This document shows positions 1-13,139 of a stretch of DNA of 62,048 nt, piece by piece (the stretch's first letter is position 1; each line of letters opens with the position of its first letter). This stretch comes from Welwitschia mirabilis (Eukaryota > Gnetophyta > Gnetopsida > Welwitschiales). Made by a program: the position numbers and the translations under genes. The stretch is from contig JBOZIK010000001.1 in assembly GCA_051453625.1 (NCBI GenBank), forward strand, positions 184,942,670 through 185,004,717. The letters run 5' to 3'. The notes under the pieces are model-generated. The model had not been told where the DNA came from. It saw nothing but the letters and a program-made list of their open reading frames with translations, and ran no database searches.

Positions 1-1350
1 AGGTGCACAAAGGGCTATGCATTATTGTTCTGTGATCAGAGGCCCCATCTGTACATGAGAAGGAATTATAGGGGTGCACCGCTCTGTCTTACCAAGGAGG
101 TTTTGATAGAAGCTAATCATCTCATTCTTGCAGGCCTCTGGATTATCAAGTTTGATGCCGTCTGCTTTGAACAAAATTTGAATGTTCCCCTTAGACTTAT
201 TCTTTTTGACCTGGGCATGGGAAAAAGTAGAATTTGTGTCGCCCTCGGTTATCCAAAAATTCTTTGTTCTCTGCTTATACATCAAAGTCTCAGCCCTTAA
301 GAGTCCCTTAAACTCCTTTAACATGGTCTGCTCTTCAGTTTATAGCCTCTAATCATTAGGATTGACTTGAGAAATGTGCTGAATGTCATGAAGTTTCTGC
401 CTCAACTCCTTAACTTTAACTGAGATATTGCTATAGTTTGTTTGGTGGAGGCTCTTGAGGGCCAATCTAGTCGCCTTCAGCTTTTGATATACCACCTACA
501 TTGGGTAGCCGTTTACTCTTGTCTATCAGGCCTTAGCTATTAGAGCCATGAACTGCTCATCCAAACTCCAGCTACATAAGAACCTGAAAGGGGAATTTTT
601 CCTTGTTGGTTTGCTAATGTGCATAATACATGGGATGTGATTAGAAATACCTGGTGATTGGGCTTCAGCCTGGGACTTCTCAAAACGTGAGATCCACTGC
701 TCATTAACAAGGGCCTGATCTAGCTTGCAAAAGATCCTATCTTGGCTAGAATGATGATTGCACCAAGTGAAGAACTCCCCTGTAAAGTTTAGGTTAGAGA
801 GATGCAGGTCGTTTGTGAGGTTGAGGAGCTCCTCAGCGTCTCTCCTGGTGATTCTTCTTCCATTCAGCTTCTCCTATAAATGCAAGTAGTGGTAAAATCA
901 CTAAGAACTACCCAGGGGCTTGTAACTAAACTGATAAAGTACCAAGCTCTTACTAGAGCAGTGTTCTCAGGCCTGATGTATTGAAGCCGTACACTGCTGT
1001 GACAGCAAATCCTTCAGTGCCATTCTTAGGATTCAAAAAACAGTAAATACTTTGGGCTGACGTGTGCATGGGGGGAACATCAAGAACTGATGGATTCCAC
1101 ATTAGAAGAATTCTTTCATTATTACAAAATTCAAAATTTTGATAAATAACTCCATCCTATAAAAAAGCTATGAATGAATTTATCTATAGAGGTAGAATGG
1201 ATCTTAGTCTCTATCGTGCCAATGAAACTGAGTTTATTTCTAAGAACTAAATTTTGGACTTCTTTTGTTTGCTTTGGGTACATAGCCTTCTTATATTCCA
1301 GGTGGCTATGTGCATTTAGACTGCTTGGGAAGGTGCTAGTCTAGCCTTAT
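1..1350 (-). pseudogene. LINE ORF2: AP-like endonuclease and start of reverse transcriptase
   Basis: Minus-strand translation at about 1130-540 gives an exo/endonuclease/phosphatase pattern: a VYGFN block, an APW...SDF block where GDFN is usual, FTWCN, DRIFCKLDQALVN, and a terminal SNH where SDH is usual. From 324 to 22 it continues into the region leading into plant L1 RT, including WITEGDTNSTFSHAQVKKNK, the counterpart of the family's 'W...GD.N..FFH' motif. The endonuclease nicks the target and RT copies the RNA at the nick. Several stops and the altered SDH residue indicate a dead copy. RT catalytic motifs lie beyond the window edge. Confidence 0.8.
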
Positions 1351-1433
1351 TCCTAGGCTGCTTTCCAGCTTGGGCATGGGGGTTCCCATTCTTTTTTCCT
1401 TCCTCTCTTTCCTGAAGTGCCAGTAATTTTAGT

Positions 1434-2462
1434 TCATCCCTCTAGTTGGTTTGGATCAGTGGGTTCAACTGTGGGTTTATCTAATTTAGTCCTCCTTTGT
1501 GATGCATACCCCTCATTAGGTTTAGTATTATGGGTTTTGCAAACGGGAGATGATTCTTCCTGATTTTCTGAACTTGTAGGACCTGCTCCTATTATTTCTG
1601 AAGGGTTCTTTATGCTAGTTGCTGGTGGGTGAAGATGATCTGAATCTCTTTCTTTATGATCTGAATCTCTTTCTTTAGTAACTTTTGTTTTAGTGGCTTT
1701 TAACACCCATTTTTGAGTGATCTTCTTGAGACAGTCGGTGGTTGCATGGCCTAGCATTTTACACTGTGTGCATCTAGGAGGTGTCCACTCATACTCTCTC
1801 CCCTAGCTAAAATTCTCTACCATCTGGACTTCTTAGTTTAATTTCTTTGGGAATTTATGCTTCTATGGGGACTTTGATGTAGACACGGACATAGGCAAGC
1901 CTTCCTCAACAGGCGGTGATAGCATCTGTGCCCATTGGTCTGCCTATGACGCTTGCAATCTTGCTTGACATGGATTCACACCATGAATTCAATCTTAGGT
2001 GTGGGAACTTGACCCATCATGGAAAGGATTTAATCTCCATCACTTCAAAATCTAGTTCAGGTGTCCAAGGCTAAAGGATCAAAGGTCTGTTGTCGAAACA
2101 CCATGGTTCCTTCTCCAGAATCTTATTCATATTTTCCTGGGAATCAAATCTATAGATGAATACCCCTCTGTCATAGACGATAACCTCCACTAAACTAGTG
2201 TTTGTCCTTCATTATTTTGTGAATGTTTCCATGCAAATTGGGCTAGGGTTGAGGCCAAAAATGTAGCCTACTAAGCAATGCACCCACATCAAGTTTCCCT
2301 CCTCCCATTCATTGGGCTAATCTCCATAAACTCATTATTGGCATGTTGTTTTGAGACAAATTTGAGGGACATTCCTTTTTCTTTGCTCCTATTATTAAAG
2401 ACAATATTGGTCCCTGAAGGTTTAATTATCTGAGAACCAGATTTGGAGTTTGTTGAAGCCAT
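1434..2462 (-). pseudogene. LINE ORF1 (gag-like, DUF4283-type with CCHC knuckle)
   Basis: Reading starts at an ATG at 2462-2460 (MASTNSKSGSQ...) and runs, with several stops, to a zinc knuckle at about 1775-1735 (CTQCKMLGHATTDC, a CX2CX4HX4C motif). A Ser/Pro/Glu/Lys-rich tail follows, open to 1434. Plant L1 ORF1 proteins normally have a DUF4283 N-terminal domain followed by such a knuckle and bind the element RNA. The knuckle and tail are clear. The DUF4283 assignment of the first ~200 residues is inferred from position and general appearance. The tail contains a short internal duplication (KERDSDH twice). Confidence 0.7.
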
Positions 2463-2470
2463 TTCTTAGG

Positions 2471-2545
2471 AAATAGGGGATTTTAGCCGAAAATAGACAA
2501 GGGGATCGTTTTAGCAGAAAATAGAGAGGGGATCGTTTTAGCAGA
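2471..2545. repeat. ~27-bp tandem repeat in LINE leader
   Basis: Three successive units begin with AAATAG and end with TTTTAGC(A/C)GA, at 2471-2490 (shorter), 2491-2518 and 2519-2545. The last two are almost identical and share GGGGATCGTTTTAGCAGA. They lie just upstream of the ORF1 start in LINE orientation, where some LINEs carry monomer arrays with promoter activity. Confidence 0.75.
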
Positions 2546-2895
2546 AAATACAGGAGATCTCGGTGCTGAGAAATAGGGGGGGCATAGTATGTCTGGGTAG
2601 CGCTACAGCACTTAAGCTTTCGATCTTATTATGAATGTGCTGGGAAGATGAGATTCACACACCTCCAAAAGGCACAGAGCTCGATTTGGAGCATGTGATT
2701 AGAAGCAGAAAGAAGAGCTATGAAAGAACTTACAAAGGTAGGAAGATGGAAACCGATTCAGGAGGAGGTCAGCGTTTATATTCAGAAACTGCTGCTAGCA
2801 GATGCCTGGTGTGCCGTTCGTCATGCGCTTAGAGCACCCTTTGCTGCACGGAGTGCCATCGTATTTGATGCCCTTACAGGTATCTGATGCACTTA

Positions 2896-3933
2896 AAAAA
2901 AAAAAAAATGAATGAGTTACAAGATGTGGATTTAATTAAGAGTAATGAAGGTGAAAATCATTAATGTCAAAAAAAAATTACTTACCATTCAGATAGATCC
3001 TAGCTAAAAAAAAAAAAAAAAAATTAAACCTTTATCACAATCACCATAGAAACAACATTTTAGAGAAGAGTGCATGGGTAATATTGCATTTTAACTTCTT
3101 CTTAAAAACGGAAGAAAGCTAAAATACCTATAAATGAAGCTCATAGAAAACAAAAAATCAAAAAATAGGCCTACCATAATAAGTAAAACCTTAAAAAACC
3201 CTTTGAACCTAATGAGTTAATCTTACCATATAATTTAAGATTTCGTGGAGATTTTAGTAAATTTGTATCTAAGTAGATTAGAAGTTTTTAAGTGTTAGAA
3301 GTATTTCCTTATAGTGTTTTAAAATTCTAAACCTTAAGGATAATTATCCTTTCAAATTCAATGGTCAAATAGTCAAATTATTTATGAATATATTTCTAGT
3401 GTCATAAGCTTGATTGTATTTCTTAATCAAAGGATATGGTGAAAAGTTAAAAAGGCAAGGGGCCAAAACAACAAGAAAAAGAAGCAAAAAAAAAAAAAAA
3501 AAAATTTAAAATTGATGTCACTTATCAAGTTCTATAGTTTATCCTTAGCTAAAACATAGAGTTGTGATAAGTATAAGATCACTTTGTGCATTATGTAAGG
3601 CTTCAATCTTTTAGATATTTTCCACTTATTTAATTAGAGAATAATATGATAACTAAATTCTTAAGTAAATTCTTGAGCTCTTGTTTTGCATATCACACTT
3701 GATATTATATATAGACTTTTAAATAATTATAGTTTAAGATATATCTTAAACAACCCTTCTACATATTAATGTTTTTACTTTAAAGATACAATTAAAATCC
3801 TTCGTATAATATGAAAAATAAGGGATAAAAAGAGAGAAAGTTAATATATGTTTACATGGGAAGAATGGATACTATACATACTTCATGGTACTCATTCATT
3901 TTCATGAGGTTGACACAGATCATAGGCATAGAC
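2896..3933. other. AT-rich spacer with three poly-A tracts
   Basis: No coding signal. It contains A-runs at about 2894-2908, 3006-3023 and 3486-3504. These could be tails of short retroposed sequences, but no SINE body or target duplication was recognised. Confidence 0.5.
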
Positions 3934-4376
3934 TGTAACATTCTCAAAGATTTTTCTAGGAACTGCTATCAAATTTAGTTAAACAATTCAAAATTTAGTT
4001 AAGAGTGTAATCACTGTTCAAGGGTATAACCCTTATAGAAAGCTACTATAGGGGATGCATGGAATTGCATAGTTGCATGTTAAGTCCTTGACAAGACAAA
4101 CTGGTCCCTTGATGGTTCCATAGACTGGACCTTCAAGGTAATATAATCTGGCCAGGCTACTATACCAAGACCTCACATTTAACATTGACAAAGCCTCAAG
4201 ATTCATTTTTGACCATGTTCATTAAAGCTAAGTTGAAATGCTCTTTTTTGTATCTATTACATTTTTATCACTTTAAATTATCATTATTATTAAGATTTTT
4301 TGTTCCTAAATTACATTTTCATGTTACTGTTAAGACTTTTTTATCTAATTTAATAAAAAGTAATGGGAATGTTACA
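3934..4376 (+). repeat. LTR, element D family, copy 1
   Basis: Begins TGTAACATTC and ends AATGTTACA, so it has the TG...CA form. It shares most of its length with 24641-25139, including blocks around TGGTTCCATAGA, ACCAAGACCT and TTTTTATCACTTTAAAT. A degenerate tRNA-Met primer-binding site follows directly, so this is a 5' LTR rather than a solo LTR. The bases flanking it do not form a target duplication. Confidence 0.75.
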
Positions 4377-4377
4377 A

Positions 4378-4391
4378 TTGGTATTAGAGCT
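4378..4391 (+). other. Primer-binding site (tRNA-Met type), element D
   Basis: TTGGTATTAGAGCT is one C-to-T change from the standard plant TGGTATCAGAGC. It lies one base after the LTR end. Confidence 0.65.
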
Positions 4392-7300
4392 AAATAATCC
4401 ATAAACAGAAAATTTTTCAATAATATTTTAAATTACTACATAAGGTAGGTCTACTATAACATAACACTAAGAGATGTAGGAAAGTAAAACATCAGAAATT
4501 GTTACACACTTAATTCAACACCCAAATTACATATCTTTTTTAATTATTAAACATAGCAGAATAATTTCATTATAACTGAAAGACATACTTTTAACATTCT
4601 CATATACTATTCCTCGGGAGAATTATACGATGATAGATTACCTAATTAACATTACATCCTATGTTCAGAATGTTTAGAAGACTCAAATAAGAACACACAA
4701 TAAAATCATGAAATCACATTAAGAAGTACATAAGAAAGTGAAATAAGAAACACATTATACAAGTGTGATGTTGTGGTCAAGTGATTAGTTGACCTATAGT
4801 AAGCAACCACGTCTATGTATCCTCATCCAGAGGAACTTAGACCACATGTAGTTCTATCTTGGACTTTATTTCTATTGTTATCAATACATATAATAGTACC
4901 GATAGGTCTAAATGGTCCATATCAACGGACAAACAAGCTAATGAGAAGCTAGATCTCATAAAATAGAACATCCATGTAAACTCACAGAAAACATCGTATA
5001 ATGTATATCTATATAAAATATAGGAAACAACTACTTAAGGGTCCCATGAAGCTCTTGTCCAACCATTCATCGACCACTACTATGGAGCCATAACCTTTTA
5101 GGTCATATATCAATAAGCTGATTCAACCACGTATGGGTCATATGAATTGATCTCATAATGCCACTATCTAGGTGTTCACTCCGCTGGGCTACCGCATGAC
5201 TCCTTGTCATAAAGACTATCCATGTAAATCATATCATCATTTATAGATCAACTATATAATTTCCTCCTCCATCGGGTCCTGCCACTAGGTAAAACATGAT
5301 CTATCAGTCGTGTAGTTGATTTCCCACTGATCATCCATTCATATCTCATATCATAGATTGACCATCTACATGCTTCTCCCTAGAGCACATCCTTCTATAG
5401 GTGAATCATAACTCTTAGTTATGAAGGTTGACCTCCAACTATACATCATCCATACATATGCCTTCCATGAAGGCTGGGAGATGCTATACTACTCCTTTTA
5501 TAACTAAGATATTGGATAATATACCAAATCTATGTGTCCATATACCACTAATTTAATGATTACAATCAATCAAGATCTAGTATATATGATTGACAAACAT
5601 CGATACAATATAAAAGTCTAAAACAGAATCAATATATGTATCATTTTCATATATAGATGTAATACATTACATCATAAGACAATTCTGTTACCTAGAATTA
5701 TCTTATTCATCATGATTATATCATTTTCATAGATTATATCATCATCATAGTCATTATTAGACCATCACATATGCCATTAGATTATCTAATTCATGTCATT
5801 AATAGTACTTATACTGACATTAGACTTATAGTTAAGTCATCAATATCATAATCATAAGTTAAGCATGTTTGTAATTAGGTTACATGTTAAGAACAACTTC
5901 AATCTCAACAATTGTTCTTGTTATTCCACTACCTTATTTAGTGCATTTGTGGATTACTCTTTCCATTACCTCATTTGGTACATGAGTGGGCTATTGTTGT
6001 GGCATTATAGTCAAAACAAATAAGGATAATTAATTATTTTGCTTCATCATACATGAGGTTTTCATTAGGTCTAAATCAAAACTTACTATGCTTTTGCTGC
6101 ATACTCTAGTTTTTAGATTAATCTAATTATGGATAAACATTCCATGGGTTATAGGCCCATATAGGGATAGGCCCTTAGTATTATCATCTATTATCATACT
6201 TTAGTACTATTTTTTATTATCGTATTATTGAGATCATTAGAATTTTTAGACATCATCAATCATTATTTATTATCGAGGTTTGAGTAGCTTATATTTGATG
6301 TCCCATTCTATGAGGTTCTAAAGAAAGTTAATTCAGCAATACCATTCTTATTTAATTTACATACCTTCACTACTATCATGGTTAGGCCCTTAACCTCTAC
6401 TAGTTAATAATCTTATTGCTATAATAACTACATTACTATAATACTCCTAGTACTTATGAGAGGATGTTATTGCACCATCATTAATTTAGATCATTATTTA
6501 CCAATGTTACTTAGAAAAAGGTTTAGTATTCACTATCATCCTTGTGATACCCTTCTCATGAATAAGACTAGGAGGACTATGAGTACTAATAACTTCTTAT
6601 GTATTCCACATATATTCCTTTTATAGCTAATGCAATAGCCATTATGCTCAAAAATAACATTATCCTACATATATCTTATTCATACATGTTTCTAAATCAA
6701 TTATTTTCAAAGGAATAATAACATGTAAGCCATATTATTGTTGCCTACAATTCATTCAAGGTCATGTTTATATATTCCAACTTATGAGGGTATGTTTTCC
6801 TTTTAACTCTTTTAACCACCATATACATTTACTAATATAATTGGGACTTTTAATTTAGTATCAATACTAATTAGTCTAATTATTTTAATAAATATGAGCC
6901 TCTATATATTTGGTAATATAACTTAACCAAGCTCCTAAACCTCCTATTATGTCATGTATTTGTATTAAATTTTATGCTAATTACCCCTATCATTTCTACC
7001 TCCTACTAATTCATTTATTATACAATTTTTCCAAGGTTTTTAAATAAAGCCATAATCTATTTGTGTACTAGAGAAAGGTTATGTCCCTTGATATCTATGT
7101 ATTTTCATAATATAAATTTATTAAATAATATTACAACCTTTATGAATTCAATAAGTGTAATCAATTACTAATTAATATCATTACTTGTATTGTAGCTCAA
7201 TCTTTTCATTAAATAGACATTCTTGTATCCCTAAGTAATTTCTATTCATACTTATCCACATTACATATATATTTTTATATACCTTGGAGATCTCTCCATT

Positions 7301-8318
7301 ATACTTCATATCTTTTATTAATATTAAATCTTATCTAACTATAACATTTTCTATACATACTTTTACCTAAATTCAAATATAGCATTATGAGTGAGTTCTC
7401 ATTGTCCAAACATCAAGATTTATCTTTATTCTTTATTTTTTAATTATCTCATAATATTTAAAAGTCATATCCTAACTAGTATTTGTTTATCGAAACCCAC
7501 CTCCATGCTAGTCATGTAGCCCCTCGCTCCTTCCCTCCCCCGCCTTTTTCCCTGGCCTAACTCCATTTTCCATATCATAGATTTTATACTCTGTTTTACA
7601 CTTACTGATTTAACTCTTATAAATACATGTCTTTTCTACTATGTTTATTATTTTTATTTATTAACTCTAGGATGTGGTCTAAATAATTCCATTATAATTT
7701 CTTTATAATTATATTTATTATTCCATAACTAGTATCCTATTCTTATGCTAATGCTTTATGTAAAGAATAATACTAATAATTTGTGTAAAAGTGGAGAAGG
7801 TGGATTCAAACTTTTTACCTCTCATCTACTAACTTAATAGCTTTACTACATTATCAAAGTGCTAGACATGTAAACTTCTCTTGCACCTTCATACTCAAAT
7901 ATTCTATAATACTTATTATTATTATTTTTTGAATTCCTTCACATACTCCAAAACATTATTTCCTCCATTTTTTGTTCTTAAAATAGTCCATTGTATGGTG
8001 GACAAGTGTCTATCATGTAGGCCTTTTATTAATAAGGGCCTTTCCTCCTTTATCGAAGTCAATCAACTTAAGATTTTCCTTTCTCTTTACTTAATCAAGT
8101 GCATGCCCACCGAGTGGATGCCCTTTAGGGCATGGGTTTTCTACAAATCAAAGCTTTTCTTATCTCCTAAAAGTACCCTTTCATTTATTTACAGTATTAG
8201 AAAATGCCTTTCTCAACATCATGATTTTCTTACAACATTAAACGATTTATGTTGTAGCTGTTGTATCACTTTTGGCCTTAATAACAACTCTTTCTATGAC
8301 ATTGAGGATGCTTCTATA
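4392..8318. other. Unassigned AT-rich sequence between LTR D and element A
   Basis: Probably old retroelement interior. No domain was recognised on either strand. A stretch at about 4760-5480 is less AT-rich and has many ATCATATC/CCATC words. A pyrimidine-rich island lies at about 7515-7560. An open frame on the plus strand at 7881-8327 crosses into element A and shows no known motif. Confidence 0.4.
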
Positions 8319-9855
8319 TGTTGGTAAATCTACTTTTGATGATGCTACTTATCAAATATTTTATATGATTATAGACAAATCATTGCAAAGAAAATCAGAT
8401 CTTGATAAGCATAAATCAATGTCAGACCTTCATGATGACATTTCATGAAAAGATTAGAATTAGAAATGCAAAATTAGTTATTTGGAAATGTCTATAGTAT
8501 GGAATATATCTATGAAAATGACATCTAAAATTAGAAGATGTCTATGTTAAAGACATCTATAGGTTAAGAATATCTATGATGTATCAAATTTCAAGTCACA
8601 GGTTAAAGAAAACTATCTCATCAAAGATGAATATGTTGAAAGTTGGAATTTACACTAATGAAATAAATCTATATGTTTGTAGATGTTTATGCTAAACTAA
8701 AACATGTAATAGAGTGATTTTATACTTTGACAAGTACTTTACATTTTAGGTAAGCTATCAAGTTTTTCATTACAAATTCATGATCATGAAGGACCAGAGA
8801 TTACACAGTTTAATTTTCATCAATTTTTGGATAAGTTTACTAAAGATATCTACTAGGTGAAGACGTCTGACTATTAATAGATGTTTACAATTTTGAAGAC
8901 ATCATAGATCAAAGTTCACATCAAATAAAAACGAAGATGCATGTCTAATGGTTAGACATCCCTATCTATTACATGACAGTTACAAAGTTTAAACAACTAT
9001 TATTTAAGGTTAAACAACTAGTTTCTCTTTAATGATATAAAGGCATAACATCATGAAACAAATCAAACACTTTTAATAAATATAATGATTAAATCACATA
9101 CATTATAAAGAATGCATGGATAATTGAAACTACTTATGAAAGATTAAAGCTATCAATTTGTAAGAAACACTTAGTGTCTAGATCTTTTATTCTAGATTCT
9201 ACATTAATACATCATTTGTTAGCATTTGTAATAATAACAAGAAGAAGGAACTCAAGTCTTTTTTAAAGATACATCATTTATATTTGTTGTTGTATTCATT
9301 TGTTAGTCTTACATTGTGGAGCTATCTTATTCCTAAATATTGTTGTAAGTCCATAGTTGTATTATCAATTTCAAGAATCCATTGCTAGGATTTCTTATTA
9401 TAAGGCAACCCTTGCATTGGTGTGCATTGTGGTTGTGCCTATTAGCACTTGTGTTGTTATATTTCCTTGACAAGAAGAAAGTGATACGTTGCGACAATAC
9501 TCTCATATTATGATAAGGATGATTGTGAGCCAAAACCATTATTCTCCTGAGGGGAAGAGTTTACTACCTTGCAAGGAACATCTCACATTATTATTATTTT
9601 TTCTGAGAAGAAGAGAGTACTACTTGTGAGAAGACTCCTATTGTTGTAAGGTCGAAAGTGAATCAAAACCAATATTTCTTGTAGGTCAAGAAGATTTAGA
9701 GGTATGAGAGAAAGCTAAACTCTATGCATGGACATACCTAGATTAGGGAACCATGTTATCTTAATAAGGTGTTTATTATTCTATGTTTTACATTCTTTAT
9801 TAGTTAAAATTTTTATTTTGTATAACGCATTCACGATTCCCCTTTGAGTTAAACA
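8319..9855 (+). repeat. 5' LTR of element A
   Basis: Starts TGTTGGTAAATC and ends TTGAGTTAAACA, about 1.54 kb. Its first ~600 bp match 15433-15955. It is dotted with AGATGTCT/AGACATCT octamers. The 3' end matches the LTR end of element C (55939). Confidence 0.8.
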
Positions 9856-9865
9856 ATCCTCAAGC

Positions 9866-9880
9866 GGTATCAGAGTGGGT
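9866..9880 (+). other. Primer-binding site, element A
   Basis: GGTATCAGAGTGGGT, the tRNA-Met type used by plant copia elements, ten bases after the LTR end. Confidence 0.8.
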
Positions 9881-9914
9881 ACTCATGAAAAGAAGTAACA
9901 TTTTTAAGTAAATA

Positions 9915-11450
9915 ATGGAAGAAGTGCTATATATTAGACCTCCACTCTTTAATGGAATGTACTATGCCTACTAAAATATGAGGATGTACATGTAGTTATA
10001 GTATGTTGAGTTTTAGATATGGTAAAGTATCAAAGAAGGATATCCAGATCCTACAAAAATTGTAATAGATGCTACAGGTAGCACAGTTACATAGATCAAG
10101 CAAAGAAAAGATGAGGAAGACAAAGAAAAAGCTACCTTCATGTATGATTCTAAATCCAAAAATGCACTTTATTCAGCTTTAATAATAGAGTTCAATAGAA
10201 TAGTAAGTTGCAAGATGGCATAAGATATTTGAAACATTCTTATAGGGACATATAATGTACTTCTATTATGAAACAATAAAAGCTTCTTGTATAGATGAAT
10301 TAGTTCAAAAATTTCAAGATGAACAATGGAGAGAGAGTATTTATGAGTACTTCACTAGAGTCTCCAACATTATGAATGCAATATGAGGCATTGATTAAAG
10401 TTTTCCAGAAGTCAAAGTGATATAAAAAGTTTTTAGATCTCTAATACCTCAATACAAGGTTAAGACTGTAGCCATAAAAGAGTTAAGATATTTCAATACC
10501 ATGAAGATGGAAGAGCTATAAAGTGCTCTAACAACATATGAAATGAATCTTATATAAGATAAGTCCTTAAAACTAAAACCCATTATTCTTAAGACAAGCA
10601 AAAGTACAAAACATAATTCAATAGAAAAGTCAAAGGAAGAACACAAAGAAGATTATTCTAAGGATGAAGTAGATGAGAAACTACTTTCATCATAAGAAGG
10701 GTAAAGAGATTTCTTTCATGCATGTATAACAAAAGGGAGTACTATAAAAACCATTAGGATTTTAAGCCAAAGGTAAGTTTAAACATAAGTTTTCTAGTAA
10801 CACTTCTCTCTCTTCTAAATTTAATGTTTCTAAACTAGAATGTTGGATATGTTAAGGACAAGAAGATATATCCTCATAGTGTCCTAATGTAAATAGAATG
10901 CCAAAAAGGGAATAAAAGAAGAAGCCAACAAAGAAGAGATATTTCTTCATAGGATGGGATGATGATGAAGAAGTAATAAAAGAAGAAATATTTGATGATG
11001 ATAAATATCATCCTTCCTATGTGACTATTATACATTTTCAAGAGGAAAATGATGAAACAGAAGAAGAGTATGAATCAGGAAGGGAAGATGATACAGGTAT
11101 GGATCTTTAAGAAAGGTACAATCTAATTTTAAAGAGTTTATTAAATTGCAAAACGTATGTAACAATATGAAGAAATTACTTCACACTCGTGAAGAAGCTT
11201 ATGAACAAGCAAAAAATGTTTGTAATAAATTATCTTATAAAAACTTAGCCATTAAAGATGAGATTAATAAACTAACGTGTGATTTGAAGAATGTAAAATA
11301 GAAACTATCAAGCTAAAAGAAAATTAATGAAAAGTTTATCTAAGGAAAGGAAACATTAAGTTTCATGCTTATGTCATGTTGAAACTCAAGTGACAAAAGT
11401 GGTTTAGGACATAATAAGGCCTTAATTAGTACTTCAGCCTCTTTGTTTAA
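9915..11450 (+). pseudogene. Copia gag (UBN2/retrotran_gag type), element A
   Basis: The ATG at 9915 gives MEEVLYIRPPLFNG, the typical start of SIRE/Tork gag, followed by a tryptophan-poor, stop-ridden version of the UBN2 domain to about 10560. A Lys/Glu/Asp-rich stretch follows. At about 10841-10885 there is a CCHC knuckle remnant (CWIC..., then a terminal C) in which the histidine has become aspartate and two stops interrupt the finger. Gag forms the particle that packages element RNA. Stops are mostly TAG/TAA in place of CAG, CAA or TGG, as expected for C-to-T decay. Confidence 0.75.
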
Positions 11451-11689
11451 CAAATAAAATTATAAGCCCAGGTATGAACATTTAAAATTTACAAAGAATA
11501 AAATTTACTATTATTATCGTAATAGATATCATTATCAATATAAATGTCCAGTGAAATTTAAAAATAAGTATTATATTAATCATATTAGGAGGCCTAATAG
11601 AATGATACATCATTTTGTGCAGGATAAACTAAGAAGAGTATGGTTTCTAAAAGAAAAATTAGCACTTCTATCACAAATTGCACTTAAAG

Positions 11690-12420
11690 TAGTGAAGAAG
11701 CATATTTGATATGTTGATAGTAAATGCTCAAGACACATGACTAGAGACAAATCCAGCTTCATCACATTGGTTAAACAAGATGAAGGAATTGTAACCTTTG
11801 GAGATAACATAGAAGCACTAATCAAAGGTATTGATACTATTGGAGGAGGTAATATACTAGAAGTAAAGGATGTATTTTTTGTAGAAGGTTTGTAATAGAA
11901 TCTTTTTAAGTATAAGTCAGTCATGTGATGCAATTTTTTTGGTTACCTTCACACAAGATGATTGTATTATTAGAGAACAAAATTCTAACAAAGCTTTATT
12001 TGCTCATATAAGAAAGTTAAATGTTTATATTATAATTTTATAATATATTTCTAAGAATGAAATTAAGTGTTTATTAAATAAAATAGAAGAAGTAGAGCCT
12101 TGTCACAAAAAGATTACACATAAAACCAAGGACTTGATCAAAATTTTATCTATAAGAGAAATGGTAAGAGTACCTTTTAAGTTAAAAGGCATTAATAATT
12201 AAATTTGTGAAGCATGCGAAAAGGGAAGAAGATAATGAAAGGCATGAGCAAAAACAAATTTATTATAGCTTAGAAAGATCGATCAAAACGGAAACATTCC
12301 AATGTAACACATCAGTAAAAATAATAAACCTCGTGATGTACTCACAAAAGTTCTAAGCACTAATAGCTATGTAAAGTTATGCAAGAACTTAGGAATTGGA
12401 CTTTTCCTAATTAGGTAAAT
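11690..12420 (+). pseudogene. Copia pol remnant, element A: protease, integrase stub, RNase H tail
   Basis: At 11705-11905 the translation gives YVDSKCSRHMT...VTFGDN...GIDTIGGG, the copia protease region with the catalytic DSG changed to DSK. At 12100-12240 an integrase zinc finger remains (CHKKITH, then CEACEKG). The next recognisable block, 12300-12420, is the very end of RNase H (DVLTKVLSTN...LCKNLGIG). So the integrase core, RT and most of RNase H are missing. This copy could only have moved with proteins supplied by relatives. Confidence 0.75.
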
Positions 12421-13139
12421 AAACAAGATAATATCATTTAAAATTATCAACTCCACATTGTAGTTATCTTATAGGTTGAGATTATAGTTAGATGTAGTAA
12501 ATGTTAGAATTATGTGTTTGCTAGTTTACAGTTTTAAAGAGTTATTATTATGATTATATTAGTGATAGAATATTTCAATGTTTCTAGAACTCTTATTATA
12601 AATGTCTTTAGTTTTGTAGATGTCTATTAGAGAGATATGTTTAGATTTATAGACATCTTAGAAGTAGAGGTTTTAAATTTTGCAAAAATCTTTGAAGGTT
12701 AGATACCCTTTTTGAATTTTTCAAGATAGATGCCTTTAATTAGATAGACATCTTAATAGTAGAAAAACATATTACAAAATTCTTAATTAAATCATCTTTA
12801 ACTTTTTAGATGTCTATTTTTTACATTTTAAACATCTTTTAGTAGGTAGACATCTTGATTGTACTATTGTGGAAATTAAAATATACCAAAACCTAGGGAT
12901 TTAACCCTTTTTATTTGGAAATAAGCCATCAAATCTCATTTTCAAGTCTCCACTTAATAGGTATCCCTGTCAGAGCATTTTTGTTTAGCTAATATTCTCA
13001 GATTTCTTTAGTAAGATATCTTCGATTTGTAAGCTTCACAATAAGAAAGAAGAGGGTTATTTTGCACAGGTGCACATTTTCCATTATTTATTCATATTTT
13101 AGTCAATTTTTAATTTATAGTTTCCATATATCTTACAAA

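Larger units (their letters stand above)
1..2895 (-). mobile_element. L1-clade LINE, 5' portion, decayed
   Basis: A non-LTR retrotransposon on the minus strand. In transcription order it shows a GC-richer 5' leader (about 2895 to 2463), ORF1 with a zinc knuckle, a spacer, and ORF2 with endonuclease and the first part of the reverse transcriptase. It then leaves the window at base 1, so the rest of RT and the poly-A end are not visible. Both ORFs contain in-frame stops. The higher GC content against the AT-rich flank from about 2896 marks the 5' boundary approximately; I found no target-site duplication there. Confidence 0.85.

Noticed and set aside
4185-4397. 70-codon plus-strand frame
   Set aside because: It lies within the LTR of element D and crosses its primer site.
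7881-8327. 148-codon open frame on the plus strand
   Set aside because: No motif, Phe/Ser/Leu-rich composition typical of AT-rich sequence, and its end lies inside the LTR of element A. The minus strand of the same stretch is also partly open.
11610-11933. 107-codon minus-strand frame
   Set aside because: Antisense of the copia protease region of element A.
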